Shown: positions 1 to 12,177 of the stretch, piece after piece
Numbering within the stretch: the first letter of the stretch is position 1
Layout of the letters: the number at the start of each line of letters is the position of its first letter
DNA from: Tulasnella sp. 424
Lineage: Eukaryota > Basidiomycota > Agaricomycetes > Cantharellales > Tulasnellaceae
DNA: 64,000 bases
Assembly (NCBI GenBank): GCA_019633425.1
Contig: WSUB01000135.1
Span: forward strand, 52,910 to 116,909
Direction of reading: 5' to 3'
Notes under the pieces: generated by a model
The model's database searches: none
The model's input: only the letters and a program-made list of their open reading frames with translations
What the model was told of the DNA's origin: nothing
Program-made: the position numbers and the translations under genes

Positions 1-871
1 GCAGGGAGCGTCTGCAGTCGTATTCGGGGGCCTGGTCAGTCTTGCAATCTTCCACTCTCCCGTATGATCAACCAAACTCACGATGAACCACGAACCTCAT
101 CCCACCCTTCGCAATGTGGATTGACAGGCCTTCTATCTTCTGTCCTCGGACGGCAAGAAATCCGACCACGACTCTCATGGATTCTCGTCCTCCAAGCGAA
201 AAGACCTCGAATGGGAGTACAAGCGTATGGCCGGTGAAGTGAGAAAATCACTACTATTCCCTCGCTGTATACATACGTGTAGTATTGACACGCCTCCTTG
301 CCCTGTCAATCAGGGACTTCCTAAATCTGGAGAACAGCCCGACCCCGAAGTGCGTCCATGATCCGGACTTCAGACGCCCGAGACTCGGAAGTACTGACCT
401 TTAATCCCATCTCACGTCAAAACAGGACAAAAGCACCAACCCCGCGTATAACACAGGTTCGAGCGCCGGAAGCCCTTCTGTAGTCGCAGCAAGTTCCAAT
501 TCTGGATCTGATGCCGATGAGGGAGTTGCGGACTCGGTCAAGGCAAGCATTGTGAGGAATCCCCGATCTTTTTCACTGTGTAGTGGATCGCTGAACAGAG
601 GCTGGCTTGGCGCTATTTTCTAGTTGTCGGACGCTCCTCAGCAAGCTAAACAAGGTGAAGAGGAAGGCACAAGCCCGCCAACGAGACAAAAGTCCTCGCT
701 TCAACAAGCCTTTGTAAGCCTTATCCCGCTCCGATCCCATATTGCGGCCCTAGATTTGGCTGTCTGTCTGACTCCCGCTCTTCCCCTCCTCCGCGATTAC
801 ACGTTCACAGAACAACGACGCTCCCAAGACAGCCAAGAAGGCGGAAGAGGACATCGCCCGAAAGAGGAAGT
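1..871 (+). CDS. C-terminal part of a multi-exon membrane protein, 5' end outside window
   Basis: This is the 3' end of a gene whose start lies left of the window. Joining exons at GT-AG sites gives a hydrophobic segment (VVFGGLVSLAIF, from base 20 or so). A hydrophilic exon at about 139-238 follows, ending in KRKDLEWEYKRMAGE. Three or four small exons (about 314-350, 424-552, 624-713) then give a Ser/Gly/acidic tail, and the last exon at about 811-871 ends in a Lys-rich stretch (AEEDIARKRK) and a TAG stop. The layout suggests the last membrane helix of a transporter-like protein followed by a cytoplasmic tail. I do not recognise the family. The exon chain is moderately reliable because all phases agree. 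Confidence 0.45.
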
Positions 872-2144
872 AGTCCGACGGAAAGGGTTTAACGCGAAAT
901 GAAAATCCTCTTATCTTGGTACCTTCTCCGCAGCGCTTGTAGTCTTTCAACAGTTCTCAATGCATATCGTGGACATTTTTTCCGTATTTCCCAATTCATC
1001 CCGCCCAGCGGCATGACAGAAGGGCTTTTCCCTTCCCGAGGTCCCCATGGTCTGGGATTCAACTTTCACATCACAATTAGCCTTTTCACTTGTACAAAGT
1101 GCACAGTTGAACTTCTCACTTCTCTTCTGTTCGAATTCTTAAGTATTTCCCAAACGCTCAAAACTTCGGAAACATACTCCCATCTGCCGGAACGCTCAAC
1201 ACCCACAAGGTTCCTGGATTATGAAGCAAAAGCGAAACAGAAGAACATCGAAATCTCTTCTCAACCTCGAGGCTTTCCGATCGTTCCGGCTCCGTGCCCG
1301 GAGTATGGACACGCTCGGGTCCTGTCCGTGTCCGCGGCTAAGAAATTCCCTGCACCGTACACCAACGAAGCAACCCGCTGGAGTTATGCCGAGCACCACA
1401 ATAAAGAGGAGGCTCCACAACTCCCGACGGCTGGAACTGAGTATCTGGGCTCACTTGAGGCTGTCTAGACCTTCACGACTTGGATCGGATAAACCGCGAG
1501 TCGCAGCAGCAACACTCGTTCGAGGAAGAGAATAACGGATACACATTGATATTTTCGCACAACTACTGGACAAACAACAACGGGGAGGCCCGAAGAAGTA
1601 CATATGAACAGGAACTGAGAACGATCACGGTATACGGGATTCCGAGGCCACAGACTAGCGATCGGATTGTACGGAATATCAAGACAGACCAAGACGAGCC
1701 AAGATCGAGATCATAGAGAAAGAAAGGTCCGGCCGGCATTGGGAAGTATCACAGTACGGTGCGGATACAATCCAAGAGAAACAACGAAAATGAAGAAGAG
1801 GACGGTCAACCACCCAAGAGAAGGGAACCAGAGTCCAGCAGAGGATAGTGAAGTGAGAAACGAAGGAGTGGTAGGACTCCGCATGGGTATGCGAGTAGAA
1901 AGGAGTCGAAATACGAAGGAGGACGAAAGAGGCGCAAGAGAAGTCGAAGGAGTGGATGGATACAGCGAGGATCTAGTCGCGGTTGATAATTGAGGCAATA
2001 GTGTTACAACGAGTTCTTTGAAGAGAAAGCGAAGACGGAAAGCAAAAAGAGTGTGAAGAGGCAGCCGAGCGGATGCCATGATGAAGAAGCATAGTGAAAT
2101 TTTCAAGTGTTGCAGAGAGATGATTTTAAGAGAGAAAATGATGT
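872..2144. other. intergenic region, convergent 3' ends
   Basis: This stretch lies between the 3' ends of two convergent genes. From about 1,470 to 2,110 the plus strand is strongly purine-rich, which keeps several long frames open on both strands. None of them has recognisable domains, consistent splice sites or plausible composition, so I read it as 3' untranslated and spacer DNA. Confidence 0.5.
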
Positions 2145-5100
2145 CTAGAATTGCGGCGTTGGCCGCGAAAGGAGGGAGCCCTCGGCGAAAACATTGCCCC
2201 CGTGGGCTGTGCGAGAGGATTGGTTGCTGGACTGCTGGAAGGGCAAAGCAGGGAGCGAAGGAGAGACGTCGGGTATCAAAGGTTGATGTGGATTGCGACG
2301 TGTGTTGCTGCGCTGGACGCCTGCTCCAACAGAGTTGCCATTACCAGCAGCTCTTCCGGTTCGGAAAAGGACATTGCGTTCTTGGTACAAGACGTAGGAC
2401 TGTCCAAGAGTATTAGGATTAGTCGAGTGATCGGAAAGAGAGGGCACTTTTTTACATACCCGAGCCAACAAGATCTTCTCAAGCCAGTCCTTGCCTTCAT
2501 CCGAGTCGCAACAGAAAACATGGACGCAGTCCGCGGGATTCTCAAACATCGAGATGCTTTCGGTCGATTTGACGGCAAACACGAACGGCTTAGGTGCCTT
2601 GGTGACCCGCTTCACCACATAGGCGTCGAAACTGGAAAGGGAGCAGAGGAAGGCGGCGTCTTTTCCCTACAGTGGCGAACAAACAGGTTAGAGGACCGAA
2701 TCGCAGCTCAACCTCAAAGAAGCCACGTACGTTATCCTTTTTGCACAAGAACAAAGAGTGCTCGCGAAGCTCCAACCAGCGCTTTTGCCACTTTCCTTTT
2801 TTCACTTCCCATTGCACGTAACCCGAGAAGGTCGGCGAGCTGTTGGGAAGGTATTTTCTTGACAGCGAAACTGCCAAGGGGGTCTGCTTCAACATGAGCG
2901 CGTTGAGTCGAGACTCCTTGTTCCACGAAGTGAAGACGTCAGAAAGACGCTCATAGTCACGGATCGGTCGCTCTGAAGAAGACTCAATCAGTAAGATCGT
3001 AGCGCTAATCGTATGAAAGCTCAACATACCCATGCCGAACTCATTCGCCAATTCCCAAAGCATCCAATCCCTTCCAGACAGTTCGCCTTGGGACGACACC
3101 ATCTCGAGGACGTCTTCGGCAACAGTCGTCGACGTGATCTCCACATTTACAAATCGCTGAAGGTCTCCAATGAAGACTCGCAGCTGCTCTGTATCTGCAA
3201 AGGTTTGCTTCATGGGAGAAGCAGGTGGGGGAGGTGCAGCGGGATGATCCGAAGAGACTCGTGCAGGCTGTGGAGTAGGAGCCAGCATAGGGGGATGATG
3301 CATCTTGTTTTCCTGTCCATTCGGGTCTCGGACAGTTCTTGCTCGGCGGAGGTGATCGTCCGCATGGTTGCTTCGATCACTTGTGGCTACCGTGTTAGCG
3401 CGAGAGCGTGTACGACTTGTGGAGGGCGCGTGAGACAACGAACGCCCACTCGGCTCGCGTGATGCTGGCATGGAACTCGGAGGAGGTGGATGGTACCTAT
3501 CCGGCGACACTGGTCGAGATCGAGAGGAGGGCATTCGATGCAAGGCAGCATCCGGGACGGGAGTTCGGTCGCTGCTCGGACCCAACGAACGCAAGCGCGG
3601 TCTCGGAATCGGTCGAGAAGCAGAGTAGTCTTCATCCTCTGCGCGTTTAACTGAACGCGCATGCTGAAGTGGCTTGGCGTCTCCAGAGATCTGGTAAGAG
3701 TGAAGTTGCTCTTCGAGGCGCCTCATGTTGGGTGAAGGATGACCATGTGTGTGATGTCGAGAAGCGGACCGCGAGACGTTTGCCGAGCTCCCCATCGACC
3801 TTCCGCGCTCGACTCCGTTCTGCTGAACGTGCAAAAGCTTCGACGCTAGCTCATCCGGTGGAACTGTAACGTTGTTGAGGCCAAGCCCAGTTTGCCTTCC
3901 CCTCACGGCATACCGATCCCGCTCGTCTCGAGCTTTTTTACGGATAGACTTTTGAGCCGTAAGCGCTGTAGGGATCCTCTGGGCGAGTGGGACATCGTCC
4001 GAATCAGAGGACGTTGATTCCGTCGAGGTGGCTGTCTTGTTGTGGGAAGCGGACCTTGGGAAGGTAGGTCGAGAAGGCGTAGGGGGATTTGTGGCTGGGG
4101 CCGGGTGGTACTGTGGGGCGTGGAACGCTGAAGGCGGAGGGTTGCCCGAGTGATTTCTCGAATGAGTGGGCGAGATTCTTGGACTTGCTTCAGGCCTGGG
4201 AGATGCTGCGGACTGGTATTGGCTTGGCAGGGGAGGAACAGGTGGCAATTTGCTCGCTGAACTCCGGCTGCTGCTCGGTCTGCTAGAGGGTTGACGAGGA
4301 ACCCGCAAGCCCTCTGAGCCTCGTCGACCATTAGGTCGCTCTGGGGCACCGTATCGAGCCGAGTCGTCTTCATCATCCTCGTCCTCGTCATCGTCCAAAG
4401 CCGAGGAGTTTTGGTAGGGCACGCGACGTCGGCGGTCATCACCAGCGGTGCCGGCATCGAGGGACTTGCGCCCAAAGAGATCTCTATCACCTCGTCCCCC
4501 ATCTCTGCCAGCACCATTCGCTCCGTGGCTCGAGTGGCGACCCGCCAAACCGTCTTGTCCATGGTGGCGCGCGTAGCCACCGTATGACTGTGCGCGACTG
4601 CTAGTAGTAGCCATGTGGGTATCTGTGTTGAAGTTGTAAGGATTTTGGTCTCCAAACGAGAAGGATAAGGCGCGTCTTCCTGTTCTGAGAAGGAGGGAGT
4701 GGAAAAATGTATCGTGGTTGGAGGAAAATGAAGAAGAGGTTATGGTTGTTACGTGTGGCGGGGCTTGAATAGAAAGGTCCCACGACATGTGGCTATGCGC
4801 TGGGCAAGGCAACCGCGCAGTCGAGGAAGACGACGATATCTGCTGCGACTCATATCTCCAATATGAAGTGAACGTATCCATGCCGTCTTGTTCCGTGTGC
4901 AAGGAACCGTCGGAGTCCCCAGACGTAACCGAACTACTGGCTCGGGGGACGAGTTCCGGCAACGGTAAAATGTTTGGCGAGGGTAAAAGACAAGAGGAAG
5001 GGGCTGGCGAAGTCGAAAGGGTGTTGGGACGTTGGGAAGGGGGTCGAAGCACGTCACCATGCGATTCTTGAACAAGTGAAACGGCGATGGCAACCGAGGC

Positions 5101-6262
5101 AGTCAATGTTTCCCGTGAAACCTGGGGTTGCCCTGCGTCGACGCCTGAGGGTAGCGTTTGATCCAAAAAGTCGTCTTGCTCCTCCTCCTCCTCCAGATCC
5201 TCTAGAAAGGAATAGTCTGGACTTGAAGGTGGCGCAGAGCACTCTTCGTACTCAAACACGTCCTCTTCATCAAACTCGTCGTCACCATATTCGGTCGCGC
5301 GACCACTTTCATCCTCTTCTGCAATTGGTGACGGGTGTAAGAGCCCCTACACAGCAATCCACAAATGAAAATAGACCAAATATTTCATGTTAGTTCGGTT
5401 GATCGTTTTTTGCCAATTGAATGAGAGAGGTAGACTGACGTACATCTCCTGCACGAGGCAGTGGCGGGAGTTGCTTGTCACCATTCAATTCCGAGAGTCG
5501 ACGGGGAGGTTCTGCCCGTTGCTGCGCAACCGGAGAAAGACTTTTGGCTCTCGGGAGGGCGGGGAGCTCGCTAATGTCCTTGTCCCAAGGCTCGCTAGGG
5601 AAATGTCTGGCACGTGATGATTTGGGCGCCACAACAACAATAGTCTGTTGCGCGAGGATTGAGAGTGGCGGGAGGGAGGGTCGATCCCGAAAAGCGGGCT
5701 TGTCAGACTTCCAAGTGGCGTTTCGGGGATGAGCCTTGAGCGTGTAGGACCTATCGCGTCGGTGAAGTGGGAGGATGTCCGTCTCTTCCTCTTCATCTTC
5801 GTCGATGCGGTCGTTCTCGTTGTTTAGACTTGGAAAGCGAAGGGACTGGCCCGCCGCGTGGCCCAGGGTGTCGAGTGGAAGGAACTTGTCCCTTGTAGGC
5901 GATGCGAGCGGGGAGGTGGGGAGGGAGTGGATGGGCTTCGGGAGATCCCATGGGCAGGCGAATGGGTCGTCGTCCAAGAGCCCCATGTCCTCAGAGGAGG
6001 GTCGACTTGAGGTGCATGTGGAAGCCGCTGAGTCGTATGAGGTGTTGGCGGAGGTTGCGGAGGCGATGGTAGCGACGATGCTGGAGGAACGCGACCTGGA
6101 TGCCCTCGGTCGGGTGAGGGATTGGGTCGGTCTGCGCAGAAATCCGGGAATGAAGGCAGCGAGCGGTGAGGTTGATCCCAACGGAGCCTCTGCAGGGAAG
6201 GGTATAGTATCTCTAGGTGGAGATGGACTAGCAGAATGGGATGACTGTGTGCTGAACTTCAT
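2145..6262 (-). CDS. RA-PH domain adaptor (RIAM/lamellipodin-like)
   Basis: A predicted 1,279-residue cytoplasmic adaptor that should read Ras-family GTPases and bind membrane phosphoinositides. Exons: 5444-6262, 3030-5346, 2731-2972, 2460-2666 and 2145-2399. Introns of 57, 64, 60 and 97 nt all restore frame; the 57 and 60 nt ones are in-frame and could be missed by naive translation. The N-terminal two thirds are Ser/Pro/Arg-rich and disordered, with acidic patches. A Ras-association domain follows (RVFIGDLQRFVNVEITS, then WMLWELANEFGM joined to ERPIRDYERL). A PH domain comes directly after it (FSGYVQWEVKKGKWQKRWLEL, then FLCKKDN joined to GKDAAFLCSLSSF, ending in a conserved Trp in GKDWLEKILL). 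The tandem RA-PH order is that of Grb7/RIAM/lamellipodin proteins; functional equivalence in this fungus is inference. A long pyrimidine-rich leader lies upstream. Confidence 0.85.
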
Positions 6263-7374
6263 GGCTGGCGGGATGGAGGAAGGAGTAGGAGAGTCGGGGG
6301 TCTAGGATGAGGGAGAGGGGCAGCCACAGTGGCCTCGAGACAATTGCAGGGGCTTGAAGTAGGGGTAGAAATATAGACTACGGTGTATGAGGGATGATGG
6401 CAAACAAATAGATCGTGGAATATTATAAACAAATGGGAATGAGAGTCTAGAAGGAAGGCTAGTTCTTCTGTGGGTACGCGCTCGTGGGGGAAATTGTAGG
6501 TGGACCAAACAGACTCACGTTGAACCCCAAGCCCCTCAGAATTCGGAGAGCGGATCACCTGAAATTGGGTGCGAACAGTCGATGCAACCCAACTCTCCGG
6601 CCAGATGACCACACACCCGTGTAGGCTAAAGAATGAGGTAGAAGCGCCTTGAGGGGCAGGATATCGGCGGGGGGTCGGGAGTTGGGCGATGATGGGGGGA
6701 TGTGTCCAAATCAGGCGTGTTGGGGGAGGACGAGACTGATACGGAGGGAAGCGAGCTGAATGTTTGTTTTGATGTTCAAGTGTTCGAGTTGGACGTTGAT
6801 GACGTCTGAGGGCACCCGACGATGATGCGATGCGTATCGAGGACGTTGGCAAGGGGCCGCCCCGTTCGATCACCAATTTCAGGTCAATTTCCAAATCAAG
6901 CAGGCGCGAAATAGTCCCGCAAATAAGCAATGTCTCTCAACGACACGCGACACGACGCATGCCCGTCCATGAGGCATCATCCGACTGTGCTCCGACAACA
7001 GCGAGGACGTTCGGAGGGAAATGCGAAATTATTTCGAATATTTTGGGGGATGTTCGGGCGCGTGGTGACAACACAGAGTTTTACCGCTTTCCCCGCCGAG
7101 CCCCGAAAGCGCGATCAGGTCTCGACCGCTCTACAGGGTCTCCCAGTCGCACAAAAGCGAAAATTTTGTGGAGGCGAAGCGGTTCAAGGGGGAATTTGGT
7201 TTTTCAGACATTTGTAAATGCGCTTATCACGAAGGAGCGGGGCCGAAGGAGAAACGAAGGATTATGTTTTTTGAACTACGCGAGATCGATGTATTGCTAA
7301 ATAAAACAACAACTTCGCGATGGCCCGGACCAGTAAAGACAGCTCCGACCGACACCAACGGCAAACATGCCCGA
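6263..7374. other. intergenic: RA-PH leader and VDAC 3' flank
   Basis: No gene supported. On the minus strand the part next to 6263 is pyrimidine-rich, as expected for the 5' leader and promoter of the RA-PH gene. A long open frame there (about 6,259-6,930, minus) is not in frame with the RA-PH start and looks like composition bias. The stretch nearer 7,374 is the 3' flank of the VDAC gene. Confidence 0.4.
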
Positions 7375-8574
7375 TTAACCCTCGAAAGTGAAGTTGGCGC
7401 CGACCTTGTGAGCGGCCTTTTCGCCAGCAAGGTTTGCGGTGTCGACGGCAATACCGAATTGGGCCTTGACGCCGGGGCTAGAAGATAAATCCCGGTCAAC
7501 AACTGCGTAAAGGACCAATGCGCAAGCTCAACTCACCGGAGGACCTGGGTATAGGCAAGAGACAAGACAGAAGAGTTGTTGATCTTGGCCTTGACGAAGG
7601 CAGCGGAATCGAGGTAACTAAGCAGATGCGGAAGGGTTCAGCAGTTATCCAATGAGATAAGCTCCTCAAAATCTGCTTACGCCTTGGCACCAACTTCAAG
7701 GGCAATGCCACCAGTCGTGGTCTTGGTGTCGTAGATAGCCTTGGCACCAGCCTCAACGTCACGGCTCACGCGGTGGTAGTAGCTGGCAGCGTAGGTCGAG
7801 AGGTTGCCAAGACCGTGGATGGAGACAGCGTATTCGGGAGCGCTGAAGCCCAAAGCAGTGGCATATCGGGTGATCTTGCCAGAGGTCACGTCGTAGGTGG
7901 CCTCAGCACCGAGGAGGAAACCATCACGGCCAACAACGGTGTCAGCAGTGAAGGTGGGGCCCTGTAACCAAAACAAGAAATTCACGGTATAGAAATCCCC
8001 GATCAGTCCCGGAATCCCATGCCAACCGCTCTAATGCTTGAGAAACTCACGCGGAAGAGATCAATGACAGCCCTGCTGTGCAGACCGGGCTGCTTGTAGG
8101 CAGCGTTGACGATGGCGGACTTGCCACCGGTCTCGGGCAACAAAGAGGTGTTCAAGTCCAACTTGAGACCCTTGGCGATCTGGTTCTCAAGCTCAACGGT
8201 CGTTCGGAGGACGTTGGCGGTAGTCCAGGCTTGAGTGAAGGTCAAGCCGTTCTTGGGGTCGGAGTATTTGCCCTCCAAGTCGCCCGAGATGCCGTAGGAC
8301 TTGTTGTCGCGGGTACCAGCGACCTTGAAGGTGACGTTCGAGGGAGTCTTGGTCTTGATCTCCAACGAAGTGCCAAAGATGGGGAAGTCCTTGGTCAACA
8401 AGTCGTTGGAAGACTTGCCGAGATCCTGTTATTTTTTTGGAATTTCAATATTGGCTACGTCAGCAAACGCGAAATATTTCTTTTTGGACGCGGCCCGCTT
8501 CGCTCCCGCCGCGTTCGAAAACGATGAAAAAGACTTGCCTTCCAGTGTGGCGGGACGGGTTGAGGAGCAGACAT
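7375..8574 (-). CDS. POR1: mitochondrial outer-membrane porin (VDAC)
   Basis: Voltage-dependent anion channel: a beta-barrel that lets metabolites and ions cross the mitochondrial outer membrane. Exon 1 (8539-8574) encodes MSAPQPVPPHWK. It is joined to DLGKSSNDLLTKDFPIFG by a 113 nt intron (8426-8538) that begins with GC rather than GT (AAG/GCAAGT). The frame closes only with this GC-AG choice. Later exons give typical porin beta-strand sequence (LEIKTKTPSNVTFKVAGT, GLTFTQAWTTANVL), a mid-barrel block (GPTFTADTVVGRDGFLLGAE), a strand near the C-terminus (SSVLSLAYTQVLRPGVKAQFG) and the family ending KVGANFTFEG. Length and the DLGKS start match fungal porins. The short N-terminal extension before DLGKS is usual for the helix that lies inside the pore. 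Confidence 0.95.
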
Positions 8575-9023
8575 GGTAAATAAGAGCTTTTGGGGGGGAG
8601 AGAAAGGAGGTGGGTGGTAGGAGAGGTTGAAGGAGAAAGGAGTTGGTTGTAGGTGGGAAGAAGAAATGCTCGTTCGAAAATCGCCAGATGACCTCTTTGC
8701 GTCGTCACTCGCACGCTCGGAAAAGGCGCACGTTTATGGCCCGACTCCCTCCGAACGGATTCCTGCGGTCCGCCACAAAATTCACCACGTAAAAAATACG
8801 TTCAACTCCTTTTGACAGCTTCAATCCGAGCGAGTAACGACTTACAGGCTGTGGGACATCAGTGAGGGGACCCCGGCCTCCCGTTCCTCGGATCTCCGGC
8901 ACGCTCTGCTTTGGCCTGTCGATCATTCCATGTGTGCCACCCAAGACCACTCAAGACGTCTGCAAGCGTCGACAGACACACACATTATTACTCCAAAGGC
9001 AAAATGTCCGCATTGCGTTTACC
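8575..9023. other. intergenic, VDAC promoter side
   Basis: Upstream of the VDAC start. I see no further gene. The stretch ends exactly where the first copy of the large segmental duplication begins. Confidence 0.4.
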
Positions 9024-9066
9024 AAAGAAATATTACAGTATACGTATGACTACACGATGAATTACT

Positions 9067-11022
9067 TTAGGCTGCAGGCTGGATGGCGAACCACTTGCTA
9101 AATACACCCTCAGGATCGTACATCTTCTTCACTTCCTGCAATCTCTCGTAATTAGCGCCAAACGCCAACCTCGAGTACGTGTCGGTCTTGTTCTTTCCTG
9201 CAACCGCATCGGCGTAATTCGGGTAGCCGATGTTGGTCGCAAGGTCCGTGGAAGCAGCCTTGGCGATGGTGTCAGCCAATTCACGAGTCGCAGCTTGAGC
9301 TACGGCGGTGAACGCTGCCTTCTCCCATTGAGTCGTCACGAGAACGTTGTAAACCTAAGAGATGAATGAAAAGCCAAGGGTTTGCAACACGCGGTGAGCT
9401 TTTTTTCATTCTCGGCGGTCGCGACGAGTGTACGAAATCATCTCACGGGAGCGCGGTGGGCAAAGGCAGTCGCTTCAGTCGGGACCGACGCGATCTTGTC
9501 GTTGTGGTGGAACTCAAACGTGACGAAAGACGAGACCGCTTCGGGATGTTCGGTCAACAAGTTGGTGAAAGCTTCCAACGCCTTCTTGAAGGGCTTGAGG
9601 TCGAGCCGCTCGAGATGAAGACCCCAATGAAGTCTGTGCCCAGGAGCGTTGTATGAATCCTAAAAATGGGCCGCATCAAGGTTTCGATCAGCTTGGGGTT
9701 GACAAACAAACAACAAAAGTAAGAAGCGGCACGCCGCCGGTCTCGTTGGGGTCGCTGAGGGGCGAAGGAGGGTCCGGCGCGCTCACGAGGACGAAACAGA
9801 CTTACCAGCATCGTGTTGAGCTTTTCGTAAGGGATCATGCCAGACACATTCTCCAGAGGACCTTAGCGCGAGAAGCCGCATCAAAATTTAAAATTAATGA
9901 AAAGAAAAAACAAACAAATACGGGATCAGCGAAGCGTTCGATGGCAGGATCAACCCAAGATAGGAAATCGAAAAACACTCACCAAGCTCCACGAACCCTT
10001 TGAACGCAGCCTCGCCTTCCTTTGCGCCGGAGTTTTTGAAGCCGACAAAGACAACAGCAGGCTACAGGGGTGAACCAGCAGGGAGAAGAATTCATATATG
10101 TAAGAAGCGCTGCTTTTTTGACACCCTCTGGGTTCGAAATGTGCGATGACGGACCTTGCCCTGGGAATCGGGGCCGAACATCAAGCGCCCGGCCTCGTTG
10201 GGGGTCTGCTTGCGAGTCCAGCGATTGATTTGTTGGATGACGATGGGAAGGAGGGAAGGGGCGTATGTGAGAGCTTGAGAACGGACGTCAGGGACGTGTT
10301 GATTGTGCGACACAAAAGCCTGAGCTTACTGGTTGTGTAGACCTCTGAACGTTGAGAGTGGAGCTTGAATACAAACTCGACAACGATGCCAAAGTTAGAG
10401 CCACCTGAACAACTGCGAGTCAGATGCCGAGTGCGCGTGACAGTCGCCGCAAGCTACATACCACCGCGGATGCCCCAGAATAGATCGGAGTGCTCGGCGG
10501 CATTAGCTTTGACGATATCGCCGTTGGCAAGGACAACCGTAGCCTGATAAATGGTTAATCGTACATCTTCCCCAGAACGGTGGCCAGATACATACCGAGA
10601 TCAAACTGTCGAGGGTGAGACCGTGCTCGCCGGAGAGCCATCCATAGCCACCGCCAGTGGCCAGGCCACCGACACCGGCATCGGCACAAGCGCCAGCGGG
10701 GACGGCAAGACCTACAACAAACAGAGTATTAACCATCTACCCCTCGATGGAAGTGCGGAGGGTTTAAGTACTCACCGAACTTGGTCGCCTCCTTCTCAAC
10801 CTGGGAGAAACGACAGCCACCTTGGATGTATGCGAGCTTGTTCTCAGCGTCGATGGTGATGGAGTTGAGATTCCTCCCAAGGTCGATGACGACGCTAGAG
10901 ACGGCGGGAAGTGTCATGTGTCCGCCACAACGGACGGAGAGGTCAAGTCCTTGAGACCTGGCTTGGCGAACGGCCGCAGCAACGTCGTCAAAGGTAGATG
11001 GGAAGATGACTGAGGGAGACAT
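9067..11022 (-). CDS. BBE-like FAD-dependent oxidoreductase, copy 1
   Basis: A nine-exon gene for about 424 residues. The N-terminal FAD-binding (FAD_binding_4) domain begins [20 protein letters not shown]. It has the flavin loop VRCGGH, whose His is the usual 8-alpha-histidyl FAD attachment site, and [20 protein letters not shown], where a Cys sits at the position used for the second (6-S-cysteinyl) bond in bicovalent enzymes. [14 protein letters not shown] closes the FAD domain. The C-terminal BBE domain ends in [19 protein letters not shown]. The substrate cannot be read from sequence; family members oxidise alcohols, sugars or alkaloids. I place the start at 11022 because a TATA box at 11117-11124 leaves no room to transcribe the in-frame Met at 11112. 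No signal peptide is apparent. A diverged paralogue lies at 20370-22321. Confidence 0.88.
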
Positions 11023-11116
11023 GATGATCGTGATGTTCAAGTGATAGAGAAGATTGTAGAGAGAAGGCAAAGCAAGTTGGGTTGGGTGTTTTGATTTCGA
11101 GTCCATCGGCATCTCG

Positions 11117-11124
11117 TATTTATA
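11117..11124 (-). promoter_or_regulatory. TATA box of BBE-like gene copy 1
   Basis: TATAAATA on the minus strand, 95 bp upstream of the start codon. It is conserved at the same distance in copy 2. Confidence 0.6.
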
Positions 11125-12177
11125 CCCTTCATTGACCTTTGACCCGAAAGATAAATCCGAGCAGCATACCCCATTTCACCTGATGCGTCATAAAACACGA
11201 TGCAGATCCTCGAATGAAGGAAGAAACACGTTCTTCGTGGCTGCTTCGAGTCGGGCATGGGCGTCGCTGAGCCCACTTCTTAAGCCACAAGCCCCCGCCC
11301 CAAGTGAGGAAATCAATTGAAAGTCTTTGAGCGAGTCATTTCACCGGTCGTTGATGTTACTCGATAAAGAAGCTCCCAGGTGCGATAACTTGTAATCTCC
11401 GAAAGGAAGTGAGACGATGAAGGCGGAACTTGAAGGTGGTGGCCGCCGTTGTGATAGCGAGTACAAGTAAGACATCCGATATGACAAGCTATACCGTAGA
11501 TTCTGGACAATACTGCAAAAGCAAGAGCAGCGGGTTCGTCGAGACTGCGATGGGAGGTCTTGTCATCCGACTCGGACGACGACCGTCGGGTTTGAGTTGA
11601 GTCCGACTTGGAAAGAGCATATCAGATGGGAACGCCATTACACCGTAAAGCCACTAGATTCTGCGGTTCTGTCAAGGTTAGACTAGTGCCTTTGTGAGAG
11701 TATTTGAGGCTTGTCGGAGGTCTGCATACTATTATTGCTATTCACGAAGGCTTGGCCGGTGCCGTCAGATGTAGTGCAGCCACATAATCTTATATAATGG
11801 TTTACCCGGTCCGAGTGGTCAAGGACTCATGATACCATTGTTGGTAGAGGTAAGGTCAGGTTGTTCCGAGACCGTATCCGATTCCTGATTGTTGTTTGCG
11901 CGTTTTCGCGCCGGACGCGCTTCGACGTTCTCTGAAGTGGCCTAGCTCGCAAAGTTACTCGTTAGTTCCCACTGGTGGCGAGAGAAGCAGGCATTAAATA
12001 ATATGTAACGTCGTACAGCTTATAATGACGTATATTCCCACTACAATTTCCAATATCCATCAATTCGGATATCCCTTATGCCCGCCATAAATTCGTTGGG
12101 TTGATGTCACCTTCGACGCCTTCACTTTCCCTCCTCCAGCTGATAAGCCTCTGTCTGTATGACTGAAACGATTCCAT
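11125..12177. other. intergenic within duplication copy 1
   Basis: No gene seen. The stretch aligns along most of its length with 22,424-23,402 in copy 2, with scattered small indels, so it was copied as part of the same segment. It holds the upstream region of the BBE-like gene and the 3' flank of the F-box gene. Confidence 0.5.

Noticed and set aside
899..1468. 189-codon open frame on the plus strand after the first gene
   Set aside because: No domain, odd composition and an alternative-frame overlap with similar open frames; most likely untranslated or spacer DNA.
6259..6930. Long minus-strand frame upstream of the RA-PH gene as an N-terminal extension
   Set aside because: It ends in a different frame before the RA-PH start, has no splice sites that join it, and is pyrimidine-driven.
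11020..11112. Earlier in-frame Met giving a 30-residue extension with a hydrophobic stretch on BBE-like copy 1
   Set aside because: It lies only a few bases from the TATA box, so it could not be in the transcript; the same holds for copy 2.
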